From Pelagophyceae sp. CCMP2097 (Eukaryota; Sar; Pelagophyceae), in NCBI GenBank assembly GCA_026770575.1, contig MU657183.1, positions 126,115 to 175,858 on the forward strand: 49,744 bases of DNA, in the 5' to 3' direction. Positions 40,201 through 49,720 of this stretch are shown one piece after another. Both the position numbers and the translations under genes were made by a program. The notes beneath the pieces are model-generated. The model was not told the DNA's origin. It saw only the letters and a list, made by a program, of their open reading frames with translations, and did not search any database. Each line of letters opens with the position of its first letter. The first letter of the stretch is position 1.

Positions 40201-43064
40201 GCGATGCGGCACGCGGCCTGGCGCGAGGCGAACGTGGTGCGAACGATAGTGTTTTTTTTGTCGACGTTTGAATTGTGCTCGTCTTGAACGCTGATGAATT
40301 CTGTGTAGGTGCCGAAGCCTCGAGAAAAGACCAATGGGCCCCGAACGACTTCTTCCTCGGGCAAGCTCATCAGGATCAAGGTGCCAATGCGGGCTCAGCC
40401 CGCGAGGCAGCTCTTCTACGACGACAAGTGGGCTCGGCGCCGGGCCAAGGTAACCTTTGAACGCAGCGTCGTCGAGAGACCCCCTGCCTAGCTTCATCGT
40501 CGACCAACCCTTTCGTAGATCATGATCAAGCTGCGGCAGCTCAAGCCCGAGCTCGGACGACTCTGGGCGAGCAAGAAGACCAAGAAGGAGCTGCGGTGGC
40601 GCCTCAAAGCGATCAAGGTCACCTACGCCGAGATCGGCAAGCACATGCGGGCCAAGTGGCTGCGGATGCTCGCGAAGCGTACGTTTACCAGTGTCCTTGC
40701 GCGCGGGTCGAGTGGAGAGATCGAGTGGAGACAAAATTGAGACATCCGTCGTCCCTTTTACGTGTGTCTCATTTTTCCTATAGGCGCGACGAGCGCGGCG
40801 ACGGAGGACCTCGTGAGCCAGTTCGAGCGGCTCGAAGCAGAGGACGCGGTCAACTTCCGCGAGGGCCTGCACGTCGCGACGCGCTTCCCGCGCCGACGGA
40901 GCGTCTGGCCGGAGATCCCGACGTTCGCCCCGCTTCAGTTCCAAAGCAATCACGTTTCGAACACGTCCTTGATTGCTCCTACCTCCTGCTGCAACTGCGT
41001 GCAACGCCAGGTTCGAGCCGCTGGTGCCGTTGCCGTCGCGCATCCCCGCGGGCACGAAGGCGCCCGCGTGCCCCTCCGACGACTTCACGCCCGACTGCGT
41101 CTGGGCGCACGCCGCGCTGTATGCCACGCTAGAGTCCCCTTATCTTCTCAGTCTTTTCTTTCGTCGGTTGCGTCGAGGAGTCATATTTTCCAAACGTTGT
41201 CTGAGGGTCGCCGAGAAGACGAGAAAAATGATAGGCGCCGGCTCCCCGCCCTGCTCAAGGCGATGGAGAAGTTCCCGATCATCGCGCACTCGCTCGGTGG
41301 CCTGTTCATCAACGACCTGCAGAAGTTCGCCAGCGCCGCGCGTACGGAGCCGGTGTCGTCGATTCAACCTTTGCTCAAACTTTAGAAGCGCCGACAAGGG
41401 ACGCTCATCGAGAGAGGATGTCTTCTCTTTGGGAGACACGGTGGTTCGTCGTTTTGGGAGGAGTTGGCATTCACATACGTGGCGTTGATGGTTCGACCCT
41501 GCGTCGCATCCTAGGCTTCTGCTACGGAATCTTCAAGCACCTGCGCTTCGCCAAGACGAGTGCGGCGTCGCCGCACCCCGCCGCGCTGCAGAAAGAGTTG
41601 ATTGCAAGCTACACAGTGCGCTCTAACGGCTACAAGATTCCCAACCAGTTCTTCTATACGATCCGTGCCAAGGACGGCCACCTCTCCAAGAAGCGCACCG
41701 CACCTGCTGATTCGCGCTGGGTCCGCAGGGGGCGAAAAGGCCCCAGGGTGGTGCCTGGGGGCGGCAACTCGCTCGGCCCGGACGCGCTGGCGACGGCGCT
41801 GCACCGCGAGGAGCGGGAGCGGCTCAACGCCGAGCACCGCGTCGCGAAGGGCCTCGAGCCGAACTACGTCTACAACTTCCCGCGCGACCCACTCGAGTGC
41901 CTCTACTCGCTCGAGCACGCGTTCGCCGAGGCGACAGACATGGTGCGTTCTTTGGACCCGGCATGTCGTTTCCAATCTTCTTCGACGTCGTGTGCATCTC
42001 TGATCATCTGTGATTCTTGTGCTGCGCGCAGAAACGCTTCTTCGGCGTCCAATGCGTCGAAGGATGGTTCCTCCCAGAGCTGACGATCCCGGGTGGGGGG
42101 CTAAAGCACGCGTGCAACTTTCACCTCGGCCAGTGCGAGACGGAAGTCAAGGCACGTGCGCGGCGTCTTGGAAGTTCTTCTCTTGTCGTCGTGTCGAGTC
42201 ATAATGTTCGAGAGCTCATTTTTCAAGCACGTCTCACAACGTTCGCTCGACGCCCGATCCTCGCCGACGCAGGCCGCCGCGATGTACAACTGCGCGACGA
42301 TGCTCGTCGGCAAGGCCACGAAGACGAAGCGCTTCTTCAACATTTGCCCGTCGCTGGCCGCGTTCAAGTTCCACGGCGCCGGCAAGCGGTGAGGCTACCG
42401 CTGTTCGAACGACTCTCGAATGTCTGATTCTCCTTTCGTAGCGCGGTCACGATCAAAGTCGCCTACGCCTTTGACAAGATGAACCAGAAGCGCGCCGCCG
42501 CCAAGAAGCCGCTGCCACAGCTCTACGTCTCCGGTCCGCAACCGGCGTCCCACCAAACGTTGTCGTGGAGAGTCCGAGTGTTCGATTCGTCCGAGCCCGA
42601 CCTCGATAGGCGTCGAGGCGCTCCGTGCCCGGCAGCGTCATCGAACGAGTCTCTTCGAGATTCGACACGTCACGCAGACTCGAAAAAGTCAAACGCGCCT
42701 GACGACGTACCCTTTCTTCCTAGGCAAGACGCTCAAGGACACGCTGCCCGAGAAGCGCTTCGACGACGAGTTCTTCGTCGCCGTCGACTACCTGCGCAAG
42801 CAGAGCGGCTGGAAGAAGCGATGGTCGCGCTGTGGGAAGTTCGCGAAGATCGAGCGGTCGGCGCCGCTCCCCGAGGCCGCAGCCGGCGGCGACGAACTGG
42901 TGCCGGACCCGATACTGCTCGGCGAGCTCCGCGCGATCCGGCGCTGGAACCGCTGGCTCGCCGCGCGCGGGCACGCTGCGGCGTCGACCGTCTTTTGCAG
43001 GAATCTTTCCAGTGAGGGGTTGGTCGAAGCTGAGATTGTCGTCTCTTGGACTGCGCCCGACTGA
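34257..43064 (+). CDS. Multidomain chromatin-type protein, copy B (GNAT, SET, PUB, WW-like, PHD-like)
   Basis: This is a spliced gene of about 25 exons. Exons I can fix with matching phases: 34257-34393, 34895-35285, 35365-35451, 35534-35610, 35758-35925, 36090-36373, 36424-36538, 36693-36935, 37014-37022, 37113-about 37483, then further exons to one starting at 38119. Domain order is basic N-terminus, GNAT fold, SET/post-SET, low complexity, PUB, WW-like, helical region, PHD-like finger, uncharacterised C-terminus. The combination suggests histone acetylation/methylation and p97 contacts in the nucleus. Three problems exist: TGA at 35220-35222 where copy A has TGG, one extra T at about 39314, and a frame change between SET and post-SET (about 37200) that copy A shares. 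It may be a pseudogene, several genes, or a working gene with sequencing or haplotype errors. Confidence 0.6.
34440..34860 (+). repeat. About 160-bp tandem repeats in intron 1 of copy B
   Basis: Three units are marked by gtggcgcg(c/g)gcgtcggcgcc at about 34458, 34619 and 34774, each with tttcttcttctttggaaggg or a variant. It is the counterpart of the array at 14690-15125. Confidence 0.75.
35534..35925 (+). CDS. GNAT acetyltransferase exons of copy B
   Basis: The exons are 35534-35610 and 35758-35925, joined in phase 2. The first gives IFYVDAAVTMPEARGHGLL, where ARGHGLL is the Arg/Gln-x-x-Gly-x-Gly/Ala acetyl-CoA-binding motif A. The second gives LDLIIALGRRLGVEAIMISA then RAAVKVWEHVGL, the classical GNAT helix and A/V-x-x-(F/W)Y/E-x-x-G-F strand. 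The preceding exons (MERHSSP... to VELSE) probably supply the N-terminal strands. In copy A the motif-A exon is deleted (about 15813), so only copy B could be catalytic. The substrate is unknown; neighbouring SET and PHD parts suggest chromatin. Confidence 0.65.
36693..37490 (+). CDS. SET and post-SET exons of copy B
   Basis: Exon 36693-36935 encodes KARKGAGFGLKTTATMTRSD, VVVEYLGECV, YTVWLEGKKTCIDAEESGS and ARFANNACTHSNT, which are the SET motifs up to the knot (canonical NHSCxPN; here NNACTHSN). A 9-nt exon (37014-37022, TLE) and exon 37113 on give FEIDGVQRVFLVATKDIPSG and AWLTLNYAQ, ending in the catalytic Tyr region. The post-SET pattern CFCGRRDCTGFIG follows, but in another frame, with the shift near 37200. 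The His of NHS is replaced, so activity is uncertain. SET enzymes transfer methyl from SAM to lysine, usually on histones. Copy A (16869-17655) has the same layout plus a 4-nt deletion at about 17336. Confidence 0.72.
38119..40138 (+). CDS. Large exon of copy B: PUB, WW-like and PHD-like domains
   Basis: A 2.0-kb exon runs from the acceptor TTAG at 38118 to the donor GTGCGT at 40139. PUB domain (about 38176-38410): LKCVYAYPEEPTYRWLKLSN, AAQRVLAALGI; PUB domains bind the C-terminal tail of p97/VCP. WW-like segment (about 38910-39010): KKWDLVECYSGRYYQKYYCD then ESTWALP. PHD-like finger (about 39630-39800): CDVCHDSCEQALLFRC, KKDRSCDKYCHSYCAG and VLYCLECSAEHG supply a Cys/His series able to bind two zinc ions. 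One extra T in agcttgtacc (about 39314; agctgtacc in copy A) shifts the frame between WW and PHD. Read as it stands, the product ends shortly after PUB-WW. Confidence 0.65.
40198..43064 (+). CDS. 3' exons of copy B, no recognised domain
   Basis: Clear exons include 40309-40449 (VPKPREKTNGPRT... to KWARRRAK), 40519-40678 (IMIKLRQLKPELGRL... to RAKWLRMLAK) and 40784 on (ATSAATEDLVSQFERLEAED). Others encode DDFTPDCVWAHAALY (about 41080), LPALLKAMEKFPIIAHSLGG (about 41245), KIPNQFFYTIRAKDGHLSKK (about 41630), KRFFGVQCVEGWFLPELTIP (about 42032), KTKRFFNICPSLAAFKFHGA (about 42320) and KTLKDTLPEKRFDDEFF to the stop near 43064. Junctions follow GTGCGT/GTGAGG donors and TAG/CAG acceptors. Copy A has the homologues only up to about 21490. 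The C-terminus looks soluble and basic; I recognise no family. Whether these exons belong to the SET gene or to a separate gene cannot be settled from sequence alone. Confidence 0.5.
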
Positions 43065-44107
43065 AGTCCGCCCCCATAGGCTCGTCAAGCCGGACGCGGC
43101 CGCGCGAGACGACGTACTTTCAATCGCGGCGTCTTTACGTGAATCCTTTTGCGACGCGTCAAAGTGTCGAACCGCCAATGTAGGCCCAGTGGATCTGGTG
43201 GTACCGCACCCACGCCTGACAGAGGACGAGGACAAGTCTAAGACGAAGCACATTCCAACCACCCGGTCATTCGAGTTCCATCTCGAGTTCTGACGGCAGA
43301 GCAAAATCCGGGAACCATTGTCGACTGTGCCGGCTCCGACGACGACCCTGCCGCCCACCCTTCCACCGCGGCCGACGCCCGCCCGCCTTCCAAAGCACGA
43401 GCACGCCGACTGCCTCCTGAACACCCGCCGACACTAGAAACGAACCCATTCGACGACGTCTTTGAGAAACCCCACGCACCAACCACGAGAACCCGTACCA
43501 GACCCCTTGCGACTCCCCGCTTCGAGCTTTGCCGTTGCCGCCGTAAGCCATGCCCCGCGACGGTGTCCGCGCGATGGCCTTAATGTGCGGGCCTCTTCGA
43601 CTGCAGGAACGCACCTTTGGCGCTGAGACATTGGACGCAAAGCGTCGTAAGATCGCATCCCGCGGCCGAGTCCAGCGCACAGTCCCCGGGCCAGCGCCTG
43701 TCGCGCAGCATGCTCGGGAGCGGCGCGTGCGGAGAGCGGCGTGTGCTGAGAGCGGTTGCTTCTATGCTCTGTGAGGCACCGGGGTTGGGCCGACGAGCCT
43801 CAGGGCTCTTAAGCTCGCTTGTCTTCAGTGAATCACTGAAGATCCACCCTGCGTGGGGCTGGCAAAAGGGATCGACCGTAGGGCCGTCGCCAATGCAGGC
43901 GTTTCCAGGCCGCGAGGCCCGGTGCCCAGGCCTCGGAGGACGTCCTCGCGTAGAAAGTGCGTCGATCCACGCGTATGGTGCTGTCAAGCGCTCTTCGGTC
44001 GGCGGGGGAGCTTGGAGAGGGACCAGGAACCCTCATCGTCGAGAGGGGCTTCGAGACTCGGGATGGCTTACACGACTGCAGCACGCCGCCACCGCGCGCC
44101 GCGCGCC
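43065..44107. other. Intergenic region between copy B and the ASH2-like gene
   Basis: It lies between convergent genes. No convincing gene was seen. A diverged gatccaccctg-family repeat is at about 43842-43935. Open frames on the plus strand beyond 43950 run into the antisense of the ASH2-like last exon. Confidence 0.45.
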
Positions 44108-46488
44108 TCAGACGACGAAGGCGGCGGCGGCCGCGTGGAGGCTGGAAATGGCCTGGATGCGGCAGACGTCGTCGACGGCGTCGGGCGCGTCGGGCGTTTC
44201 GGGGGGCGGCGCCTTGCGCGTTCGTCCCGTCGGCGGCGCGACCGGCGGTGGCGGTGCGGGCGGCGGCTCGAGCGTGTACAACGCGTTTCCGTCGAGCTGC
44301 GGCGGGAAGCGCCAGTCCGGGCCGAAGTTGGCGGTGACGGAGCCGCGGCCTGATTGATGCGCACTCTTGAAAAGTCATTTTTCCCGCCTCACTTTCCATT
44401 CGGCACTCTTTCCGCCTCTTTCATCGCATTTCGCTCCGCCGCGTCGTACCGAAGAGCGAGACGGCGGGGTAGTACGCGCCCGGGGCGACTGAATCGAAGG
44501 CGACGCCTTGGTCGATGCCTATGTGTTCGGGCGGCGTTGGACGACAATGTGGTCTTTGGACGCGGGCCGTACCGTTGATGTAGAATCGAATGTGATTCTT
44601 TTGCGACTTCCCTTTCTCGCTTGGCGCCGATGCGGCCTACGCGCGCGGTCCACGACGAGGCTTTCCGGCACGACGCACCGCGTCGCCGTCGAAGAGGTCC
44701 ATTTCCGGAAGACACACGTCTTCGTCGTCGTCGCCTTGCAGGTAGACCAAGCACCCAACCACATCACCGGCGCCAAACGGCGAACCGTACGCGTCGTCCC
44801 GCGCAGACGCGTGGTACCTGCAAAGGCGCCGAGGTGCCGTACGTTTCGCGGGGATGCGGTACGCAGCGCGGGGGTGCGGGAAAGCCAAAGGTCAAGCGTC
44901 CAATGCGCCCTCGACGATCCCAAACGCACCTCGCCCCCTGGACGTCGCAAAAGGCGAAGCCGAACTGATCGTAGCCCAGCGGCGCTTGCAGGTACGCTTG
45001 GCGCGTGGCCCAACCCACTCGATAATGCGCGGGAGGCAGCACGGAGGGTAACAAAGAGCCGACGAACTGCGGCGCCGCGGCCGGCGCGAGAATCGTCACC
45101 TCGTAGTACCACGCGCCCGCGTTGGCGCCGTGCGTCGCGCGCGCGGCGCGGTAGCCCTGGGCACCGGTCAACGTGTACTGATCTTTGCTCAGCGTCAACT
45201 GCGGCGCCTATTTTAAAATCGTCAAACTCGAAGAGGCACGTTCCAAAGGACACACACCTTATCCTGCACGCTGCCGGAGAAGACGACGCCGAGGGCGTCC
45301 TCCTTGTCCGCTTTGGTGACGACTGGACCTAAGGCGAGAGGTGAAAGGGGACCCTTTTTGGCGGCTCTCGAGCGCACCACGTGGTTTCTTTTTCCGGTCG
45401 TTGCCACGATCGTTGGGCCGCGATCGCTGCTTCTTGGCCTCGGCGCGGCGGTCGCGCCTGGGCTTGTCGCGAGACCGGTCGCGGATTCGAGGAGCCTTTG
45501 CGACGCCCTCGTCTGGGAAAATGCCGTCGTCCGGCAAAGCGCCGTCGTCCGCCATGGCGTCGTCCGCCATGGTTTCATCCGCCATGGCGTCGTCCACCAT
45601 GGCGTCGTCCACCATGGCGTCCGGCGCCTTGTTGTTTGCCGCGGCCGCGCGGTTGTCCCGGGCACGGCGCTCGCGCGAGCGCTTGTCGCGGGACCGGTCG
45701 CGCTTCTTCGGCGCAAGCGCAGGCGCCGCGGGCGCGTCGGCCGGCTCCGCCTCGTCGTTAGGCTGCGGCGCGCCTTCGTCCGGCGGCGCGTCGTCCACCG
45801 GCGGCGCGCCGTCGTCCGCGTCGACGGCCATTACGTCGTCGTCCGCCATCGCAAAGTCCGGCGCGTCGTCCATCGCCTCATCCGGCGCGTCGCCGCCGGC
45901 GGGCTCGGTGGGCGACGGCGCGTCGCCGCCGGAGAGCGACGGCGCCGCGTCGGACGGCGCCGCGTCGGACGGCGCCGCGTCGGACGGCGCTGCGTCGGAC
46001 GGCGCGTCGGACGGCGGCGGCTCAGACGACGCGTCGGACGGCGCCGCATCGGACGGCGCCGCGTCGGATGGCGCGTCGGATGGCGCCGCGTCGGACGGTG
46101 CGTTGGACGGCGCCGCGTCGGACGGCGCGTCGGACGGCGGCGGCTCGGACGCCGCGTCGGACGGCGCCGCGTCGGATGGCGCGTCGGACGGCGCCGCGTC
46201 GGATGGCGCCGCGTCGGACGGTGCGTCGGACGGCGGCGGCTCAGACGGCGCGTTGGACGGCGCCGCGTCGGACGGCGGCGGCTCAGACGGCGCTTTGGAC
46301 GGCGCCGCGTCGGACGGCGCCTCGGGCGGCGGCGGCTCGGACGGCGCGTCGGACGGCGCCGCGTCGGACGGCGCGTCGGACGGCGGCTCGGGCGGCGGCT
46401 CCGCGGCGTCGATTTTGAAACTGTCCGCGAGTGGCGCCTGCGGATCTGCGAGTGGCCTCTCCTGGGGAGCCTCCGCGGCGGCGTCCAT
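44108..46488 (-). CDS. ASH2L: ASH2-like SPRY protein (COMPASS/MLL core subunit), 7 exons
   Basis: Exons are 46488-45378, 45328-45258, 45207-44930, 44817-44679, 44636-44573, 44518-44450 and 44349-44108. End phases are 1, 0, 2, 0, 1, 1; introns are 49-112 nt; the product is 657 residues. The C-terminal half is an ASH2-type SPRY/B30.2 domain: LTLSKDQYTLTGAQGYRAAR, THGANAGAWYYEVTI, YRVGWATRQAYLQAPLGYDQ, YGSPFGAGDVVGCLVYLQ, NHIRFYINGIDQGVAF, GAYYPAVSLFG and ANFGPDW. ASH2 binds RbBP5/DPY30 and stimulates H3K4 methylation by SET1/MLL enzymes. The N-terminal about 370 residues are Asp/Ala/Pro/Ser repeats and a basic RDRSRDK segment; the PHD-like/winged-helix part of animal ASH2L is absent. It shares a short divergent promoter with the TRM61-like gene. 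Confidence 0.87.
45945..46400 (-). repeat. Coding minisatellite of the ASH2-like N-terminus
   Basis: About 30 units of 12-15 bp based on ggcgccgcgtcggac and ggcgcgtcggac encode SDAAP, SDAPSE and PPPSDAP repeats on the minus strand. All units are multiples of three, so every frame is open, which explains the long Arg-rich frame on the plus strand. Confidence 0.85.
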
Positions 46489-46689
46489 CCGCCTGGCCGA
46501 TGCGGCAAACTTTTTGCCCAGACTTTAACGGGCCGGTTCTGAACACACACACACTCGCCGAAACCAATCTGGCGAAAGCTTAAGGAACTTGCTCGAAGTT
46601 GCTCGGCCGGAGACGCAGGCAGAGCGCAGGCAGCCTCGCCAGCGTGGGGGTCGCCTTCCTTCGCAGGCCCGCTCGGTTGCAGAGGTATC
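46489..46689. promoter_or_regulatory. Compact divergent promoter of ASH2-like and TRM61-like genes
   Basis: Only about 200 bp separate the Met codon of the minus-strand ASH2-like gene (46488) from that of the plus-strand TRM61-like gene (46690). The stretch includes a (CA)-rich run, gaacacacacacactcg (about 46540-46556). Both genes must be transcribed from here, suggesting a bidirectional promoter. Confidence 0.6.
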
Positions 46690-49039
46690 ATGGCCACCGA
46701 AGCAATGGATGTCGCCGTGGCCGCCGCCGCGCCTCTCGTGGCCGCCGCCGCCGCGCCTATGGCCGCCGCCTTGGACGACGGCCGCCAGCGCCAACTCTTT
46801 TCGGCGCCGAATCGGCCCATGCGAAGCGGCGACCTCGTCATCGTCTACTCGAACCGCGAGCAGGTTTGGACCCGCGTCTGGGGGTGTGATTGGACCTGCG
46901 TCTGGGGGCCGCCGAGGGACCTTTGGCAGACGCCTCGTGACGTAGACGCCTCGCGCCGTATATAGGTCGGCCACCTGTACCTTGCCGAGGCGACGGACGC
47001 CATTTTGTCGAACAAGTACGGGTCGTTCTGGCACGCGGATTTCATCGGGCGAGCGTTCGGTTCGATCGTAAGTTTCCTACTCACACTCTACTTGCAATCT
47101 CCCAAAGAAGCGTCGCGCCAAAATCATCGAGCTTTGCAATGCCTTTAGATCGAGTCGCGCGACGCGGTGGACTGCCGGCGGCGCGGCGGGAAACGATCGG
47201 ACGGCAAGAAAGGCTGGATCTACGTAAGTGCCCGCGGAGACCCCGATACTGCAATTGAGGCGCCTCCGGACCCTTTTCTCAGGCTTTGGCGCCGACGCCG
47301 GAGCTGTGGACGACTACGCTGCCGCATCGCACGCAGGTTGTTCATCAACTGGACGCGTGAGTGGTTCGACTTTCGACTGCGACTGTGAATGTAGGCTTCT
47401 GCGCCCCGCCGCCCCCGCGTCGCCACGCCCTCGGTAGGTCGGTCGTGGCGTTTGAGCTCGGCCTTAAACCCGGAAAAGTCGTTTTGGAGTCCGGGACGGG
47501 GTCCGGGGCGATGACGGGGTCGCTCGCGCGATGCGTGGCATCTTTCCAGCGCCCGCGTTGGCAAACCGCCGGCAAGGAGAGCAGCCACCAGGGGCGGCGA
47601 CGAAGGACGCCGGGCAATGGACCGGGTTTTGCCGAAATACCATCGAACGCTACTAGGCGCCGTCCGGCAAGGTCCTCACCTTTGAGTTCCACGAGGCCCG
47701 CACCGCGCCGCGTCCGAGAAGCGATGCGCGATACTCAAAGGGCGAAGAGAGGCCTTTGATGCCCTCAGACCGCCTTTTGATGGCCTCTCGGGACGGGAAA
47801 GGACCCTCATGCGACCTTTTGGCAGACGCCTTTTCGACGGACCCTTATTCGGCCCTGATGCAGACGCCGAGACGGACCCTGAACCGGTCCAAGGCCCTTT
47901 GACAAACCGGAGAGGGCCACGGTCCAGGCGGCCGGCCAAAGACCAGTGATCCGAGACGGGCGAAGAAGGACCGGAGAGGGCCGCAGACGCCTCGAGGCCA
48001 GAGTCGGTCTACGACGGCCCTTTGGCGGCCCTCTGACGGGCCCGAGAAAGCCCGTTGGCGGCCCGAGAGGCCCTTTGGCGGACCCGAGCCGGCTCTGGTC
48101 TGTCCTCTCCGACCTTTCCTGCCCCATGAGCGCCGACACCTCTGAGGGCCTCCCCTGGCCGCGTCTCCTTGTCGAAGCGCCGTCCAGCAATTGCTCCGCG
48201 GGTTCCCTCTTTCCAGAGCGTGCGAGTCCCCCGGGCAGTGGCCTGATGCTCGTTGGCAAAGTGATGCCCCAAAGGCGCGAATCTCGCCTCTGAAGAATTC
48301 TCGCTCAACGGCCTCGACCAACTCTGCACCGTCGAGCACCGCGACGTCTGCCGAGACGGTGAGTGGCCTTTTCAGAGACGCAATGCTCGAAGGGCTTGCC
48401 AAGATGAAGACGGCATTTCATTTTAGGCTTTGGTTCTGCCGCCAACGCCGATGCCGTCTTCCTCGACCTCCCGGAGCCGTGGCTCGCAATCGACTTTGCG
48501 ATTTCGGCTTGCAAGTCCGCAGCGAGGCTGGCGTCGTACTCGCCCTGCATCGAACAAGTCCAGAAGACGTGTAACGTGAGGCGCCACAAGGCAAAACCTT
48601 TCAATGTTGCGTTCGACGCAGTGCGCTCGTTTCCTCACGCTTCTCCTAGGTGCTGCGGCAGCGCGGGGCGGTGCAGCTGCGGACGGTTGAGGTTCGTTTA
48701 CGCGAGTTCGACGTGAAAACAATTCCCTTGCCTTCCATGCCATCCCCGTCGCCTTCCATGCCATCGTCCGACGGCGCGGCTGAATCAGCGCGGGCTGAGG
48801 CGCTCGTGGCCAAGCCGGCGTCGGGCATGCGCGGCCACACGGCGTTTCTGACATTCGCGACGCTGCCGTTCAAACGCGCCGCAAACGCCGCCGTCGGACA
48901 ATCGCCCTCCGTCGACGTCGCCGTCGGGCAATCTCCCGCCGCGGCCGCATCCGCCGTGCCGTCTGCGCCCGAGGCCGCCGATGCCGAGCCGGCGGCGAAG
49001 CGGCCGCGGGCGGATGCGGGTGAGGGCGGATGCGGGTGA
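46690..49039 (+). CDS. TRMT61A: tRNA (adenine-N1-)-methyltransferase catalytic subunit TRM61/TRMT61A, 9 exons
   Basis: Exons are 46690-46863, 46966-47067, 47149-47223, 47283-47356, 47438-47534, 47657-47711, 48296-48358, 48427-48575 and 48650-49039. All phases agree and the product is 392 residues. N-terminal region: MRSGDLVIVYSNREQ, SNKYGSFWHADFIGRAFGS. Then APTPELWTTTLPHRTQVVHQ. The SAM site is KPGKVVLESGTGSGAMTGSL (about residues 152-171), then GKVLTFEFHEAR. Motif IV is ADAVFLDLPEPW, then SPCIEQVQKTC, and the C-terminus has GHTAFLTFAT. TRM61 with TRM6 makes m1A58 in nuclear tRNAs. The junction of exons 6 and 7 is the least certain: donor GTCCGA, a 584-nt intron, acceptor GAAG. The 130-residue last exon carries a low-complexity Ala/Pro insert. 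Confidence 0.88.
47755..48140 (+). repeat. Degenerate repeats in the long intron of the TRM61-like gene
   Basis: The 584-nt intron, about five times the usual size here, contains recurring ggccctttggcggcc, gacgccttttcgacgg and ggagagggcc motifs with no clear period. It resembles the repeat-filled thioesterase intron, though the units differ. Confidence 0.5.
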
Positions 49040-49622
49040 GGCCGAATAACCGACTCGATTTGCGACCCTCGCACTGCCAACTGCGCAGCAATGGATCCGA
49101 ACCGGGCCGCGTCAGTGCACCACACGCCGTCCCGGGGCTCGCCCGCCAGACGCGAACCTTTGGATCACGCGCATGAAGGGGCCCGGGGGCGCAAGTGACT
49201 CTCAAAGGCTATGTCATATCATCCGTCTCGGCTCGTGGAGCTCTCCCCGCGGCTGGCGAGGTGCTGCCCACGGCAATGGAGTTGGTTTACCCGGGTATGC
49301 CATCGAGTTGTGCGATGGCCACATAGAGCTCTGGGATGGTCTCCCTCGACCACGTCGAGGGGCTCTCGCGGCGCCTCGGAGGCGGCAAGAGGCCGCCGCC
49401 CTTTGGATCGGAGCGGTGTCCCTTTCCTTTTTCAGGGACCTGACGGAGCGCCGGGATCGGTTTCCTTTGGACCTCAAACTGGTTAGTCGCGCTAAATATT
49501 ATAGTGCAACACTCGCATCAACTTTGAAACTTCAACTTCAATCAACAAAATTCAGGAGCACGAGAGCCAGTACAATAGCATTGCGCGGTGTTAGCGTTGC
49601 AGTGAGGCGTCGCTCGGATCAC
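49040..49622. other. 3' flank of the TRM61-like gene
   Basis: Only short domain-less frames were seen. The sequence becomes noticeably AT-richer after about 49485, suggesting passage into non-coding or element-derived DNA. Confidence 0.4.
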
Positions 49623-49700
49623 TTGATTGAGGACCCGAAGGGTCCTTGCCGTTTATTCAACGTCAGTTTACGGCAAGGGCCCTTCGGGTCCTTTGATTGA
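49623..49700. mobile_element. 63-bp miniature hairpin element with direct-repeat flanks
   Basis: The arms 49630-49652 and 49670-49692 are 23-bp inverted repeats with one mismatch (core ggacccgaaggg / cccttcgggtcc) around a 17-nt loop. The identical 8-mers ttgattga lie at 49623-49630 and 49693-49700, as expected for a target duplication. A terminator-like hairpin is the alternative. Confidence 0.6.
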
Positions 49701-49720
49701 AGGATTACCAGGGGCAATTA

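Larger units (their letters stand above)
33650..41795 (+). repeat. Segmental duplication, copy B
   Basis: It is homologous to 14270-21495, about 19.4-20.3 kb apart in the same orientation. It includes about 380 bp extra in the 5' flank (about 33770-34150), the segments deleted in copy A, and about 1.3 kb more gene 3' of the duplication limit. Confidence 0.9.

Noticed and set aside
45304..46542. Long plus-strand open frame rich in Arg/Val (VGRRRVGRRVGRRR)
   Set aside because: It is the antisense of the ASH2-like first exon. The frame is open only because the minisatellite units are multiples of three.
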